DNA of 64,000 bases from Propionibacteriales bacterium. Lineage in GTDB: Bacteria; Actinomycetota; Actinomycetes; Propionibacteriales; Nocardioidaceae. Within the stretch, counting starts at the first letter, position 1. The number at the start of each line of letters is the position of its first letter. The position numbers and the translations under genes were made by a program. The notes below the pieces were generated by a model. That model made no database searches. It had not been told where the DNA came from and worked only from the letters and a program-made list of their open reading frames with translations. Positions 8,949 through 18,251 of this stretch are shown here, piece after piece. The DNA lies in assembly GCA_026392455.1 (NCBI GenBank), contig JAPLCB010000004.1, positions 496,001-560,000 of the forward strand. The letters are read 5' to 3'.

Positions 8949-9857
8949 TCAGCCCGTGGGTCCGCTGATGGTCCTGGCCGTGTGGATCCGCGAGGGGCTG
9001 GCGTCCTTGCCGCAGGACTCGGGCCGGTCGGGTCCGGTCCGGGTGCTGACGGCCACCCACCAGCTGCGTCCGTCCCGGTGGCGGACCGTCCAGGCATCGA
9101 CCGCCGGTTCCACGGTGAGGTCGTCGATCCCGAGAACCTGCTCGGTCCGCCGGATGTGGTCCTCGGCGACCTGGGCACCGCTCGACCAGGTCGAGCGACC
9201 CCGGTAGCCGTTCAGCTCGACCTGACCGCGGTCGACGGCGGTGAGCAGGGCGGTCGGGTCCAGGACGCGTCCGTGCAGCGTTCCGGACGGGAGCAGCACC
9301 GTGGTCGCGGCGAACCGGTGCCCCGAGGTGTGGGTAACCTCCCAGACCCTGCCGGGAAAGGTGATCGCCGCCTGGGCGGCTACCGGCCGGCCCAGCCTCG
9401 CGCAGCACGCGTCCCGGGTGCCGTTGGTGCAGACCAGGAGCTGGGCCGAGGCCGTCGGTGCCAGAGCTGGCAGTGATGCCTGGGCCGCTTCCAGGTCACC
9501 GGCTGCCACTGCTCGCCAGTCCAGCGTCAACAGGCTCTCCGCCGAGCTGACGGTTCCCGCGAGCAGCCACGACCGCTCCGGGTGGGTGTGCGCGACCAGG
9601 ACCGTGCGCGTTCCGGTCACGGCGACGTCCTCGGACCGACCGGGACGGCGGATCAGGGACGGTCGGACCCGGTGCGTCTCCGCAAGGGTCTCGATCTGCC
9701 GCCCGAGGTCGGCGTCCAGGTGCGACTCGGTCCACGCCCTTCTGCCCCAGGGGCCGTTCTGCTCCAGGCAGACCCAGGCGATCGCGTCCGGGGCGGAGCC
9801 GATCAGGGCCTCGCCGGTGGCGGACGTCGCCGCGGTGCACGCGGTAGCGGTCGTCAC
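8949..9857 (-). CDS. Sucrase/ferredoxin-like protein (thioredoxin-like Fe-S fold)
   Basis: This 302-residue protein resembles the sucraseferredoxin-like family. Conserved cysteines are C7, C30 (WVCLEQNGPWG), C143 (VCTNGTRDACC), C151 and C152, with TSGHRFA downstream. These are typical of the thioredoxin-like [2Fe-2S] ferredoxin fold. The biochemical role is not established. The GTG at 9855-9857 overlaps the TGA of the LprG-like gene (GTGA), which decides the start and puts it at the end of the parC-P55-lprG operon. Whether it takes part in lipid transport is unknown. Confidence 0.85.
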   Translation of the reverse strand: MTTATACTAATSATGEALIGSAPDAIAWVCLEQNGPWGRRAWTESHLDADLGRQIETLAETHRVRPSLIRRPGRSEDVAVTGTRTVLVAHTHPERSWLLAGTVSSAESLLTLDWRAVAAGDLEAAQASLPALAPTASAQLLVCTNGTRDACCARLGRPVAAQAAITFPGRVWEVTHTSGHRFAATTVLLPSGTLHGRVLDPTALLTAVDRGQVELNGYRGRSTWSSGAQVAEDHIRRTEQVLGIDDLTVEPAVDAWTVRHRDGRSWWVAVSTRTGPDRPESCGKDASPSRIHTARTISGPTG

Positions 9858-10546
9858 GGTGCTGAGATCGTGACGTTCTTGCCGTAGGCGTCGAAGCGCA
9901 AGTCGTAGGTGACGTCGCCCGAGGCGGTGAAGAAGTCGCCGGTCACCGTGAGCGTTGCCAGCCGGCCGTCGGAGTCGATTCCGATCTCGGTCCGGTAGGT
10001 CCCGTCGTCGGAGGCGCTGGGAATGATCGGGCTCACCAGCGATCCGGCCAGGCTGCCGCTGTAGGTCGTGAGGACCTGGTCGCCCTGGCGCTTCTTGCCG
10101 GACTGCTTCGGGTCCTCCAGCTTCAGCAGCAGGGCCGATACGCCCCGCTCCAGGTCGGCGAAATCGGCCGGGTCCGGCGCACCGTAGTCCGACGGGTCGA
10201 TGGGGGCGTAGTTCGGGCTCAGGATCTTCGCGTACACCTTCGCGCCGACCGAGATGACCGGGACGTCGACGTTGAACCCGTTCAGGACGACGGTCACCTG
10301 ACCCTCGAAAGCCGGTTGCTGGGTAAGAACGCCGTCGGCCCCCAGGACGGCGTCGCCCGAGGTGGGAACGGAGTCGGTCGACAGCACCAGGTGAACGCTC
10401 GCTGACTCGTCGAACAACGTCTTGGCGCGTCCGAGTACCTCTTCGGTGGAAGCGCCGGCGTTCGCATCGTCGCCGGCGCCGCACCCGGCGAGAGGGATGA
10501 CGAGCGCGAGCAGGATGCCAGCCAGGGCAGTGGTCCGGAGGTTCAT
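9854..10546 (-). CDS. lprG: LppX/LprA/LprF/LprG-family lipoprotein
   Basis: This 230-residue secreted lipoprotein has signal peptide 1-21 and lipobox LAGC with the modified cysteine at C22. The mature region (VLSTDSVPTSGDAVLGADG, SDDGTYRTEIGIDSDGRL) matches the LprG fold, which binds triacylated lipids in a hydrophobic pocket in mycobacteria. It follows a 14-TM MFS transporter directly (30-bp gap). That is the same partnership as LprG-P55 in mycobacteria, although there lprG comes first. It probably hands lipid from the exporter across the envelope. Orthology is inferred from family plus context. Confidence 0.88.
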   Translation of the reverse strand: MNLRTTALAGILLALVIPLAGCGAGDDANAGASTEEVLGRAKTLFDESASVHLVLSTDSVPTSGDAVLGADGVLTQQPAFEGQVTVVLNGFNVDVPVISVGAKVYAKILSPNYAPIDPSDYGAPDPADFADLERGVSALLLKLEDPKQSGKKRQGDQVLTTYSGSLAGSLVSPIIPSASDDGTYRTEIGIDSDGRLATLTVTGDFFTASGDVTYDLRFDAYGKNVTISAP

Positions 10547-10576
10547 GGTGATCAGCCTGCCACGCTGCCTCGAGTC

Positions 10577-12361
10577 CTACCCGAGGTCGGCCCCGAAAAC
10601 GGCTGTCTTGACCTCGCGCGTCTGGGCTCCTCGGAAGACCACCAGCGCCACCAGACCGGCGATCGCGCAGCAGATCGCGGCGCCCAGGAAGATCGTGTGC
10701 AGCTGGATCAGGCCCGATTCGCGCAGCAGCAGCGAGAACTCCGCGCACCGGCTCCGGCCGCCGGGGCAGATCTCCTGCGGTCCGGGCATGTCCGCCTGCT
10801 CCGCGTAGTAGCGACGCAGCCCGATCGTGGTCAGGGCGCTGATCCCGACGAGCTTGCCCACGGTGCGGGCCACCACCAGCAGGGCGCTGGTCACTCCGTG
10901 CACGGCGTTGTCGGTCGACGCCAGGAGGGCAGCGTTGACCGGCGCCATCGCCAAACCGATCCCGATGCCGGCCAGCAGCAGCGGGACGGTGGAGATCGGG
11001 TCGCGCAACGACTCCAGACCCCACTGGGTCATCCAGCCGAACCCGGATCCGGCGATCGCCATGCCGGCGGCCGTGACGACACCCGCGGGCGCGTGGTGGG
11101 TCCACCAGCCCCCCAGGAAGGCGCCGATCGGCAGGCCGACCAGGAAGCGGACCAGCACCAGCGCTGCCGCGACCTGGGAGTCGCTGTAGACGGTGATCCG
11201 GGCGAAGATCGGGATGTCGACCAGAGCCGCGATCAGGGCCGCCCCGACGAAGAAGCTGACCACCAGTGCGCCCCAGGCCGGAGTCGCGGCGAGGGAGGCG
11301 GGCGGGACCAACGGGTGCGGAGCCGTCCGGTTGCGCTGCCAGAACGCAGCGGCGGCGACCGCGCTGCCGGCGATCAACCACGGTCCTTCGGGTGCGAACA
11401 CCTGCACGGCGGGATCCGCGGTCGCGAACGCCAGGATCACTCCGGACAGTGCCAGCGTGAGCAGCACCGAACCGAGGACGTCGATCTGGGTCAACACCGT
11501 GCGCCACGAGCGGAGGTCGAGCAGCGGCGCTGAGGCGGTCAGACCGCGCAGGACCAGCAGGACCAGCAGGATCGCGGCCGTCAGGCCGAGCGGCGAGAAC
11601 CAGCGACTCCCGCCGAAGACCGGCAGGAAGGCAAGTCCCGCGGTCACGTCGTCGGTGAGACTCCGTGGCGCTCGCATCACCAGCAGCACCGTGGTCACCA
11701 GGCCCAGGGCCAGCAATACGCTGAGTAGGTCCAACCGCGAGGTCGGCCGCTCGGCAAGCAGGCCCCGGTCTCGGGTGCGCTGACGGATGACCGCGGCGAG
11801 GACGAGCCCGACGGCAAGATTGATCCAGAAGATGTCGCGCCAGGTTCCGAAGGCCAGGACGACGGCGCCGTACAGCGGGCCGACGACGTTGCCGAACTCC
11901 TGGACCGCGCCCACCACCCCGAGGGGAATGCCACGCTTCTGCGGCGGGTACATGTCGGCGACCAGGGAGAGCGTCGCCGGGAGCAGGCCACCGCCGCCGA
12001 CTCCCTGCAGGACCCGCCCGGTCACCATCGAGGGGAGGTCGTACGCCGCTGCCGTGACCAGCGAACCGATGGCGAAGACGATCAAGGACCCGATCAGGAC
12101 CGGCGCCCGGCCCCGGAGGTCGGCGATTCGTCCGACCAGCGGCAGTGCTGCCACGTACCCGAGCATGAACCCGGAAAGGATCGGCGCAGCTCGCTGGAGG
12201 TCCTCGGCGGAGAGGCCGACCCCGGCCATCATCTCGGGCAGCGCCAGGACGACGACGTACGTGTCCGCTGCGGAGAATGCCACCGCGAGGGCCGCGAGCG
12301 CCAGCAGCACCATCGCGGCGCGATCGCGGCTCTCTGGGGTGTCTTCCGGGTCCGCTGTCAT
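10577..12361 (-). CDS. MFS exporter, DHA2 type, P55-like
   Basis: This 594-residue protein has about 14 hydrophobic segments. The MFS signature GRIADLRGRAPVLIG is in the first cytoplasmic loop, and GRVLQGVGGGGLLPATLSL belongs to motif C of drug:H+ antiporters. The ATG at 12361 overlaps the parC stop (TGATG) and is preferred over an in-frame ATG 30 nt upstream. The neighbouring LprG-like lipoprotein points to the P55 role: export of triacylglycerides or phosphoinositide-type lipids, with drug efflux as a side effect. A large periplasmic segment with a Cys pair (near CPGGRSRCAEF) lies close to the C-terminus. Confidence 0.9.
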   Translation of the reverse strand: MTADPEDTPESRDRAAMVLLALAALAVAFSAADTYVVVLALPEMMAGVGLSAEDLQRAAPILSGFMLGYVAALPLVGRIADLRGRAPVLIGSLIVFAIGSLVTAAAYDLPSMVTGRVLQGVGGGGLLPATLSLVADMYPPQKRGIPLGVVGAVQEFGNVVGPLYGAVVLAFGTWRDIFWINLAVGLVLAAVIRQRTRDRGLLAERPTSRLDLLSVLLALGLVTTVLLVMRAPRSLTDDVTAGLAFLPVFGGSRWFSPLGLTAAILLVLLVLRGLTASAPLLDLRSWRTVLTQIDVLGSVLLTLALSGVILAFATADPAVQVFAPEGPWLIAGSAVAAAAFWQRNRTAPHPLVPPASLAATPAWGALVVSFFVGAALIAALVDIPIFARITVYSDSQVAAALVLVRFLVGLPIGAFLGGWWTHHAPAGVVTAAGMAIAGSGFGWMTQWGLESLRDPISTVPLLLAGIGIGLAMAPVNAALLASTDNAVHGVTSALLVVARTVGKLVGISALTTIGLRRYYAEQADMPGPQEICPGGRSRCAEFSLLLRESGLIQLHTIFLGAAICCAIAGLVALVVFRGAQTREVKTAVFGADLG

Positions 12362-14820
12362 CAGGTCAAGGGTGCCACGGGGCCCGAGCACGCCGTGATC
12401 GGTTGGCTGCCGGGGATGCCGGAACCGTCCCGACGTCCGTCCGCTGCCGGGAGGTCGACCGGTGCGCCACTGGCTGCCGCCGCCCGGGCGGGTGCCGGCC
12501 CGGCCCAGGCGAACACGAGGGTGTCCTCGCCCTTGAGGAAACGGTGGCAGCGGACGCCGCCGGTGGCTCGGCCCTTGGGCGGGTACTCGCTGAACGGCGT
12601 CACCTTCACCGAGCCGGACTCGGTGCCGGGCAGCGCGGAGCTCGCACCGGAGATCGTCACGACGACGTTGTCACCGGTGCCGGCGGTCGGCAGGGCGCCG
12701 AACCAGGTCGCCTCAGCGGCTCCGGTCAGCTTGATCCCGGCGATCCCGCCGCCGGACCGACCTTGGGGTCGAACGCTCCCGGCGCCGAAGTGCAGGAGCT
12801 GGGCGTCGTCGGTGATGAAGCAGAGCTCCTCCTCGCCGTCGTGGAGCTCCAGGGCCCCGACGACCCGGTCGCCGTCCTTGAGCGAGATCACCTCCCACTC
12901 GTCCTTGGCCGAGAGGTACTCGGGGTTGACCCGCTTCACCACGCCCTGGGCCGTTCCCAGCGCCAGGCCGGGGGAGTCGGTGGCGAAGGTGGTCAGACCC
13001 AGGGCCTTCTCACCCGCGCCCAGGGTCAGGAACTCCCCGACCGGGGCCCCGCCCTGGAGGTTCGGGTGGTTGGCCGTGCTCGGAAGGGTCGGCAGGTCCA
13101 GGACCCCGAGCTTGAGGACCCGTCCGGCACTGGTCAGGACGCCGACCTCGCCCCGAGCGGTCGCCGTCACCGTCGACACGATCACGTCATGACGCGCCCG
13201 CGCGCCCTCACCCCCCGGAGGCTCGAGGTCGGTGCTGCGGGCCAGCAGGCCGCTGGAGGACAGGAAGACCCGGCACGGGTCGTCTGCCACCTCCAGAGGG
13301 GTCGCAGAGGCGGTGGTGACCACACCCGAGGACTCCAGCAGCACCGTACGGCGGGGTGTCCCGTACGCCTTCGCGACGTCCGCCAGCTCCTCGGAGACGA
13401 CCTTGCGCAGCTTCGTCTCGTCCCCGAGGATCTCGTCGAGCCCGGCAATCGTGCTGACCAGCTCGTCACGTTCCTTGTCGAGCTCGAGCTTGGAGAACCG
13501 GGTCAGCCGGCGCAACGGCATCTCCAGGATGTAGTTGGCCTGGATCTCGCTGAGGTCGAAGACCGACCGCAGCCGCTCCCGGGCGGCCTCGGTGTTGTCG
13601 CTGGTCCGGATCAGCTGGATCACCTCGTCGATGTCGAGGATCGCCAGGATCAGTCCGTCGACCAGGTGCAACCGGTCGGCTGCCTTGGTGCGGCGGTGGT
13701 TGGAGCGGCGCCGCACCACGTCGTACCGGTGCTCCAGGAAGACCTCGAGCATCTCCTTCAGGCCGAGGGTGCGGGGTTGGCCGTCGACCAGGGCGACGGC
13801 GTTGATGCCGAACGAGTCCTCCAGCGGGGTGCTCTTGAAGAGCTGTTCGAGCAGCGCCTCGGGGTGGAAGCCGTTCTTGACCTCGATCACCAGCCGCAGG
13901 CCCTTCTCCCGGTCGGTGAGGTCCTTCACGTCGGCGATGCCCTGGAGCTTCTTGGCCTGGACCAGCTTCTTGATCGCCTCGATGACCCGCTCGGTCCCGA
14001 CGCCGTACGGCAGCTCGGTGACGACGATGCCCTTGCGACGGGTGCTCACCGACTCGATCCGGGTCGTGGCCCGCATCTTGAAGGTCCCGCGACCGGTCTC
14101 GTAGGCGTCCCGGATGCCGTCGAGGCCGATGATCTTGCCGCCGGTCGGCAGGTCCGGACCGGGGATGAACCGCATCAGGGCGTCGAGGTCGGCCTTCGGG
14201 TGGCTGATCAGGTGCCGCAGCGCCTGGATCGTCTCGATCAGGTTGTGCGGGGCGAGGTTGGTCGCCATCCCGACCGCGATCCCGGTGGCGCCGTTGACGA
14301 TCAGGTGCGGGATCGCCGCCGGCAGCACCGACGGCTCGATCTCGCGACCGTCGTAGTTCGGCCGGAAGTCGACCGTGTCCTCGTCGATGGTGGCGGTCAT
14401 CGCCACCGCTGCCGGAGCCATCCGGCACTCGGTGTACCGCATCGCGGCCGGCGGGTCGTCGGGCGAACCGAAGTTGCCGTGGCCGTCGATGGTCGGGACC
14501 CGCAGCGACCAGGACTGGGCCTGCCGCACCAAGGCGTCGTAGATGGCGGTGTCGCCGTGCGGGTGGAACCGACCCATGGTCTCGCCGACGACCCGGGACG
14601 ACTTGACGTGACCGCGGTCGGGGCGCAGGCCCATGTCGTGCATCGCGTACAGGATCCGGCGCTGGACCGGCTTGAGACCGTCGCGGGCGTCGGGCAGGGC
14701 CCGGGCGTAGATCACCGAGTAGGCGTACTCCAGGAAGCTGGCCCGCATCTCGTCGCCGACGTCGATGTCGACGATGTGCTCTTCGAAGTCTTCGGGGGGT
14801 GCGGGGGTGCGGCGGGCCAT
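12361..14820 (-). CDS. parC: DNA topoisomerase IV subunit A (ParC)
   Basis: This 819-residue type IIA topoisomerase A subunit has catalytic tyrosine Y129 in AAMRYTECRMA. The quinolone-region motif HPHGDTAIYDALVR carries T91 where E. coli GyrA has S83, and D95 at the D87 position. The C-terminal half is a beta-pinwheel with irregular repeats. The wording (RPDRGHVKSSRVVGETMG, DGHGNFGSPDDPPAAMR) and the lack of a gyrB neighbour favour the actinobacterial ParC over GyrA. It would pair with a ParE encoded elsewhere to separate daughter chromosomes. An alternative in-frame ATG at 14829 has a better-spaced AGGAG. It heads a four-gene minus-strand operon. Confidence 0.9.
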   Translation of the reverse strand: MARRTPAPPEDFEEHIVDIDVGDEMRASFLEYAYSVIYARALPDARDGLKPVQRRILYAMHDMGLRPDRGHVKSSRVVGETMGRFHPHGDTAIYDALVRQAQSWSLRVPTIDGHGNFGSPDDPPAAMRYTECRMAPAAVAMTATIDEDTVDFRPNYDGREIEPSVLPAAIPHLIVNGATGIAVGMATNLAPHNLIETIQALRHLISHPKADLDALMRFIPGPDLPTGGKIIGLDGIRDAYETGRGTFKMRATTRIESVSTRRKGIVVTELPYGVGTERVIEAIKKLVQAKKLQGIADVKDLTDREKGLRLVIEVKNGFHPEALLEQLFKSTPLEDSFGINAVALVDGQPRTLGLKEMLEVFLEHRYDVVRRRSNHRRTKAADRLHLVDGLILAILDIDEVIQLIRTSDNTEAARERLRSVFDLSEIQANYILEMPLRRLTRFSKLELDKERDELVSTIAGLDEILGDETKLRKVVSEELADVAKAYGTPRRTVLLESSGVVTTASATPLEVADDPCRVFLSSSGLLARSTDLEPPGGEGARARHDVIVSTVTATARGEVGVLTSAGRVLKLGVLDLPTLPSTANHPNLQGGAPVGEFLTLGAGEKALGLTTFATDSPGLALGTAQGVVKRVNPEYLSAKDEWEVISLKDGDRVVGALELHDGEEELCFITDDAQLLHFGAGSVRPQGRSGGGIAGIKLTGAAEATWFGALPTAGTGDNVVVTISGASSALPGTESGSVKVTPFSEYPPKGRATGGVRCHRFLKGEDTLVFAWAGPAPARAAAASGAPVDLPAADGRRDGSGIPGSQPITACSGPVAPLT

Positions 14821-14938
14821 GTGGCGCATTCTCCCAACTCCTGGGGACGATCCGGCGCAGGGGCACGCCTGGGGGACCCACAAGATCCGAGGAAACCGGG
14901 TTGTTCGTTCCCGACACCCGCCGGTTACCTGCGCCCGG

Positions 14939-14954
14939 TAGATTGCCGGGTGTG
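14939..14954 (+). promoter_or_regulatory. -10 box and leaderless GTG start
   Basis: TAGATT at 14939-14944 ends 7 nt before the GTG at 14952, and there is no ribosome binding site. This fits a leaderless transcript. No convincing -35 is visible. Confidence 0.45.
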
Positions 14955-17657
14955 ACCGACCCCGAGTCCTGGCCCGCCCACTGGGAGGCCGACGTCGTCC
15001 TGCGCGACGGCCGGACGGCGCACATCCGGCCGATCACCCCCGAGGACAGCGACGGGCTGGTCACGTTCTACGCCGACGTCTCCGACCGGTCGAAGTACTT
15101 CCGCTTCTTCGCGCCGATGCCGACGCTGTCGGAGAAGGACCTGCGCCGGTTCACCGAGGTCGACCACCACACCCGCGTCGCGTTCGTGCTGACCGTGGCC
15201 GAGAAGATCCTCGCGGTCGCCAGCTACGAGCTCCTCCCCTCCGGGGAGGCGGAGGTCGCCTTCCTGGTCCAGGACGCCCACCAGGGCCGGGGGATCGGCC
15301 AGATGCTGCTCGAGCACCTCGGCCAGGCTGCGCGGGAGCGCGGTGTCCACCGGTTCGTCGCGGAGGTTCTTCCCGACAACCAACGGATGCTGCAGGTGTT
15401 CCACGAGCAGGGCTACCAGGTGGCCGGCGACTGGGACGAGGGCGTGATGCACCTCGAGTTCAACATCGACCCGACCGACACCGCGATGGGTGTGATGGCC
15501 GCCCGCGAGCACCGCGCCGAGGCCGCCTCGATCGCGTCCTTCCTCAACGCTCGCAGCGTCGCGGTGATCGGTGCGTCCCGACGCTCGGACACGATCGGTG
15601 CCGCCCTGGTGCGCAACCTCGTCCTGGGCGACTACTCGGGCCGGGTCTACGTCGTGAACCCCACCGCGGACGCGGTGGCCGGGATGCCGGCCTACGCCCG
15701 GGTCGGGGACATCCCCGGCGACGTCGACGTGGCAATCGTCGCCGTCCCCGCGGAGGCCGTGCAGGACGTCGTCCTGGACTGCGCCGCGAAGGGCGTGCAC
15801 GGCCTGATCGTGATCTCGTCGGGCTTCGCGGAGACCGGCGAGGACGGTCGCAACCGGCAGCGCCGCCTGGTCGGGCTGGCCCGGTCCTACGGCCTGCGCC
15901 TGATCGGCCCGAACGCGCTCGGGGTGATCAACACCGCCGTCGACGTCTCCCTGAACGCCTCGCTCTCGCCGGTGATGCCGCCCCGGGGTCGAGCCGGGTT
16001 CTTCTGCCAGTCCGGCGCGCTCGGTTCCGCGATCCTGGAGAAGGTCCGGGGACGCGGTCTGGGTCTCTCCACCTTCGTCAGCGCCGGTAACCGCGCCGAC
16101 GTCTCCGGCAACGACCTCCTGCAGTACTGGGAGGAGGACGACGCCACCGAGGTGGTGCTGCTCTACCTGGAGTCGATCGGAAACCCGCGCAAGTTCTCCC
16201 GGATCGCCCGTCGGGTCTCCCGCACGAAGCCGGTGATCGCGGTGCGTTCCGGGCGGACCACCCAGGGTGTCCCGATGGGTCACGTGGTGCGGGCCATCGA
16301 GGCTCCCCAGGCAGCGGTCGATGCGATGTTCCGCCAGGCCGGGGTGATCCAGGTCGACACCCTCGACGAGATGTTCGACGTTGCCCAGCTGCTGGCTCAC
16401 CAGCCCCTCCCGCGCGGGCCCCGGGTCGGGGTCGTCGGCAACTCCGACGCGCTCGGGCTGCTCGCGGCCGACGCGGCCGCAGCGAGCGGTCTGGACGTCA
16501 CCCGGTCGGTGGCGCTGGGCTCCGACGCCGGCGCCGAGGACTTCGAGCAGGCCCTCGATACGCTCATCGACGACCGCGACGTCGACGGTGTCGTCGCGAT
16601 CTACATCCCTCCGCTCAACGCGGGAGGTGCCGAGGTCGCCAACGCCCTGGCAGCCGTCTCCGAGCAGTCCGACAAACCGATCGTCGCGACGTTCCTCGGC
16701 CGCGAAGGCGTCCCCGAGCTGCTGCGGGTCCCCGACCTCGCGGGCAACACGGCCGGTCGTGGTTCGGTGCCGTCGTACCCGGCTGTCGAGCAGGCGGTGC
16801 GGGCGTTGTCCCGGGTGGTGGAGTACCGCTCCTGGCTCGACCGGCAGCCCGACGAGGACGAGATCCTGGACGGGGTCGACCACGACAGCGCCGCCCGGAT
16901 GCTGGCCGAGTTCCTGGTGGCGGAGCCGGACGGGCGCACCCTGTCGTTTGCCGAGTCCAAGCAGCTCCTGGGCCACTACGGCATCGACCTCTGGGACCGC
17001 ATCGCGGTCAGCTCGGCCACCGAGGCGGTGGCTGCCGCGGTCGAGCTCGGCTGGGACGTGGTGCTGAAGGCGACCGCCGAGTCGCTGCGCCAGCGCCCCG
17101 ACCTCGCCCACGTCTGGCGCAACATCGCCGACGCCGATGAGATGGCGCACGCCTACGACGAGCTGACCAAGGTCGCGGCCAACGTCTCGGACCCGGAGTT
17201 CGTGGTGATGAAGACGGCTCCGCCCGGCGTACCGGTCCAGCTCGACGGTCTGGAGGACCCGCTCTTCGGTCCGGCGGTCTCGTTCTCGGTGGCCGGTGCG
17301 ATCACCGAGCTCCTCGGCGACGTCGCCTACCGGATCCCGCCGATCACCAGCCTGGATGCCGCCGAGGCGATCCGGTCGGTCAAGGCAGCTCCGCTGCTGT
17401 TCGGCCACCGGGGGAGCGAGCCGGTCGACGTCGAGGCGGTCGAGGACCTGTTCCGCAGGGTCGCCCACCTGAAGAACGACCTCCAGCAGGTCGCCGCGAT
17501 CGACCTGAGCCTGGTCCACGCCACCGGGGACGGCGTCGCCGTACTCGATGCCACGATCCGGGTGGCCCCGGTCGTGGACCCCCGTTCGGGCTGGTTCACC
17601 CGCCGGATGAACGTGCACCCCGGGGACACCATTCCGGACGGCGTCCTGACAGACTGA
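14952..17657 (+). CDS. Fused GNAT acetyltransferase / NDP-forming acyl-CoA synthetase-like protein (Pat family)
   Basis: This 901-residue fusion has an N-terminal GNAT domain at about 18-175, with acetyl-CoA motif QDAHQGRGIGQMLL. It is followed by the three parts of an ADP-forming acyl-CoA synthetase: CoA-binding (SVAVIGASRRSDTIG, near 200), the two flavodoxin-like ligase domains, and a C-terminal ATP-grasp (about 670-895). Salmonella Pat has the GNAT at the C-terminus; GNAT-first proteins are known from Streptomyces. Such proteins acetylate lysines of acyl-CoA synthetases to shut them off. The GTG at 14952 is chosen over the longer open frame because GNAT homology starts there. DUF5998 follows 4 bp later, as an operon. 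Confidence 0.9.
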   Translation: MTDPESWPAHWEADVVLRDGRTAHIRPITPEDSDGLVTFYADVSDRSKYFRFFAPMPTLSEKDLRRFTEVDHHTRVAFVLTVAEKILAVASYELLPSGEAEVAFLVQDAHQGRGIGQMLLEHLGQAARERGVHRFVAEVLPDNQRMLQVFHEQGYQVAGDWDEGVMHLEFNIDPTDTAMGVMAAREHRAEAASIASFLNARSVAVIGASRRSDTIGAALVRNLVLGDYSGRVYVVNPTADAVAGMPAYARVGDIPGDVDVAIVAVPAEAVQDVVLDCAAKGVHGLIVISSGFAETGEDGRNRQRRLVGLARSYGLRLIGPNALGVINTAVDVSLNASLSPVMPPRGRAGFFCQSGALGSAILEKVRGRGLGLSTFVSAGNRADVSGNDLLQYWEEDDATEVVLLYLESIGNPRKFSRIARRVSRTKPVIAVRSGRTTQGVPMGHVVRAIEAPQAAVDAMFRQAGVIQVDTLDEMFDVAQLLAHQPLPRGPRVGVVGNSDALGLLAADAAAASGLDVTRSVALGSDAGAEDFEQALDTLIDDRDVDGVVAIYIPPLNAGGAEVANALAAVSEQSDKPIVATFLGREGVPELLRVPDLAGNTAGRGSVPSYPAVEQAVRALSRVVEYRSWLDRQPDEDEILDGVDHDSAARMLAEFLVAEPDGRTLSFAESKQLLGHYGIDLWDRIAVSSATEAVAAAVELGWDVVLKATAESLRQRPDLAHVWRNIADADEMAHAYDELTKVAANVSDPEFVVMKTAPPGVPVQLDGLEDPLFGPAVSFSVAGAITELLGDVAYRIPPITSLDAAEAIRSVKAAPLLFGHRGSEPVDVEAVEDLFRRVAHLKNDLQQVAAIDLSLVHATGDGVAVLDATIRVAPVVDPRSGWFTRRMNVHPGDTIPDGVLTD

Positions 17658-17661
17658 ATCC

Positions 17662-18246
17662 ATGCCCGTCACTGACGACCAGACCGCTGAGCTGGCCAGC
17701 ACCATCGAACAGAGTGGTTACTACCCTGCGGTGGTCCGCGCCGGCGTCGACGCGGCGCTGTCGGGGGAGTCGGTGACGTCCTACCTGGTCCACCACGAGC
17801 CGACGATCGACCGTGACGAGGTACGCCGGCACATCACCGTCGTGGTCCTGACTCCCACCCGGCTGATCCTGTGCCACACCGACGAGCACGCCCCTGACGA
17901 CCTGCTGCCCGAGCCGTACACGTCGACCTCGACCGAGGCGGTCAAGCTGAGCCAGGTGAAGTCGGTGGTGGTCAACCGGATGGTGGCCAACCCGGCCACG
18001 GTCACCGCGGCCGCCGTGCCGAAGCCTGCCGAAGCCGTGCTGACGATCGGGTGGGGCGGCATCAACCGGGTCGACCTGGAGCCCGCCTCCTGCTCGGACC
18101 CGCAGTGCGAGGCCGACCACGGGTACACCGGCGTGGTCGCGTCCGACGACTTCTCGATCCGGGTGAGCTCGGCCGCGGACGGGCAGGCCTCCGTCGACCG
18201 ACTGCTCGCGTTCGCCCAGAGCCTGTCGGCCAGCACCCACAGTTGA
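17662..18246 (+). CDS. DUF5998 family protein
   Basis: This 194-residue protein is of the actinobacterial DUF5998 type; its function is unknown. It has no signal peptide or membrane segment. The most conserved-looking stretches are YLVHHEPTIDRDEVRRHITV and SCSDPQCEADHGYTG, the latter with two cysteines and a histidine that could bind metal. It lies 4 bp after the acetyltransferase fusion and directly before a phosphodiesterase, a grouping I recall from Streptomyces as well, so the three are likely co-transcribed and functionally linked. Confidence 0.85.
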   Translation: MPVTDDQTAELASTIEQSGYYPAVVRAGVDAALSGESVTSYLVHHEPTIDRDEVRRHITVVVLTPTRLILCHTDEHAPDDLLPEPYTSTSTEAVKLSQVKSVVVNRMVANPATVTAAAVPKPAEAVLTIGWGGINRVDLEPASCSDPQCEADHGYTGVVASDDFSIRVSSAADGQASVDRLLAFAQSLSASTHS

Positions 18247-18251
18247 CCGAC

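Noticed and set aside
12362-12391. Upstream ATG for the P55-like transporter
   Set aside because: It would lie inside parC. The TGATG overlap at 12361 gives the usual coupled start, and homology begins after it.
12277-14955. 892-codon plus-strand frame opposite parC
   Set aside because: It is a shadow of parC: the product is repetitive and Val/Asp/Gly-rich without domains, while parC has clear conserved motifs.
14925-17705. 926-codon minus-strand frame opposite the GNAT fusion
   Set aside because: It mirrors the codon positions of the real gene and has no recognisable domain.
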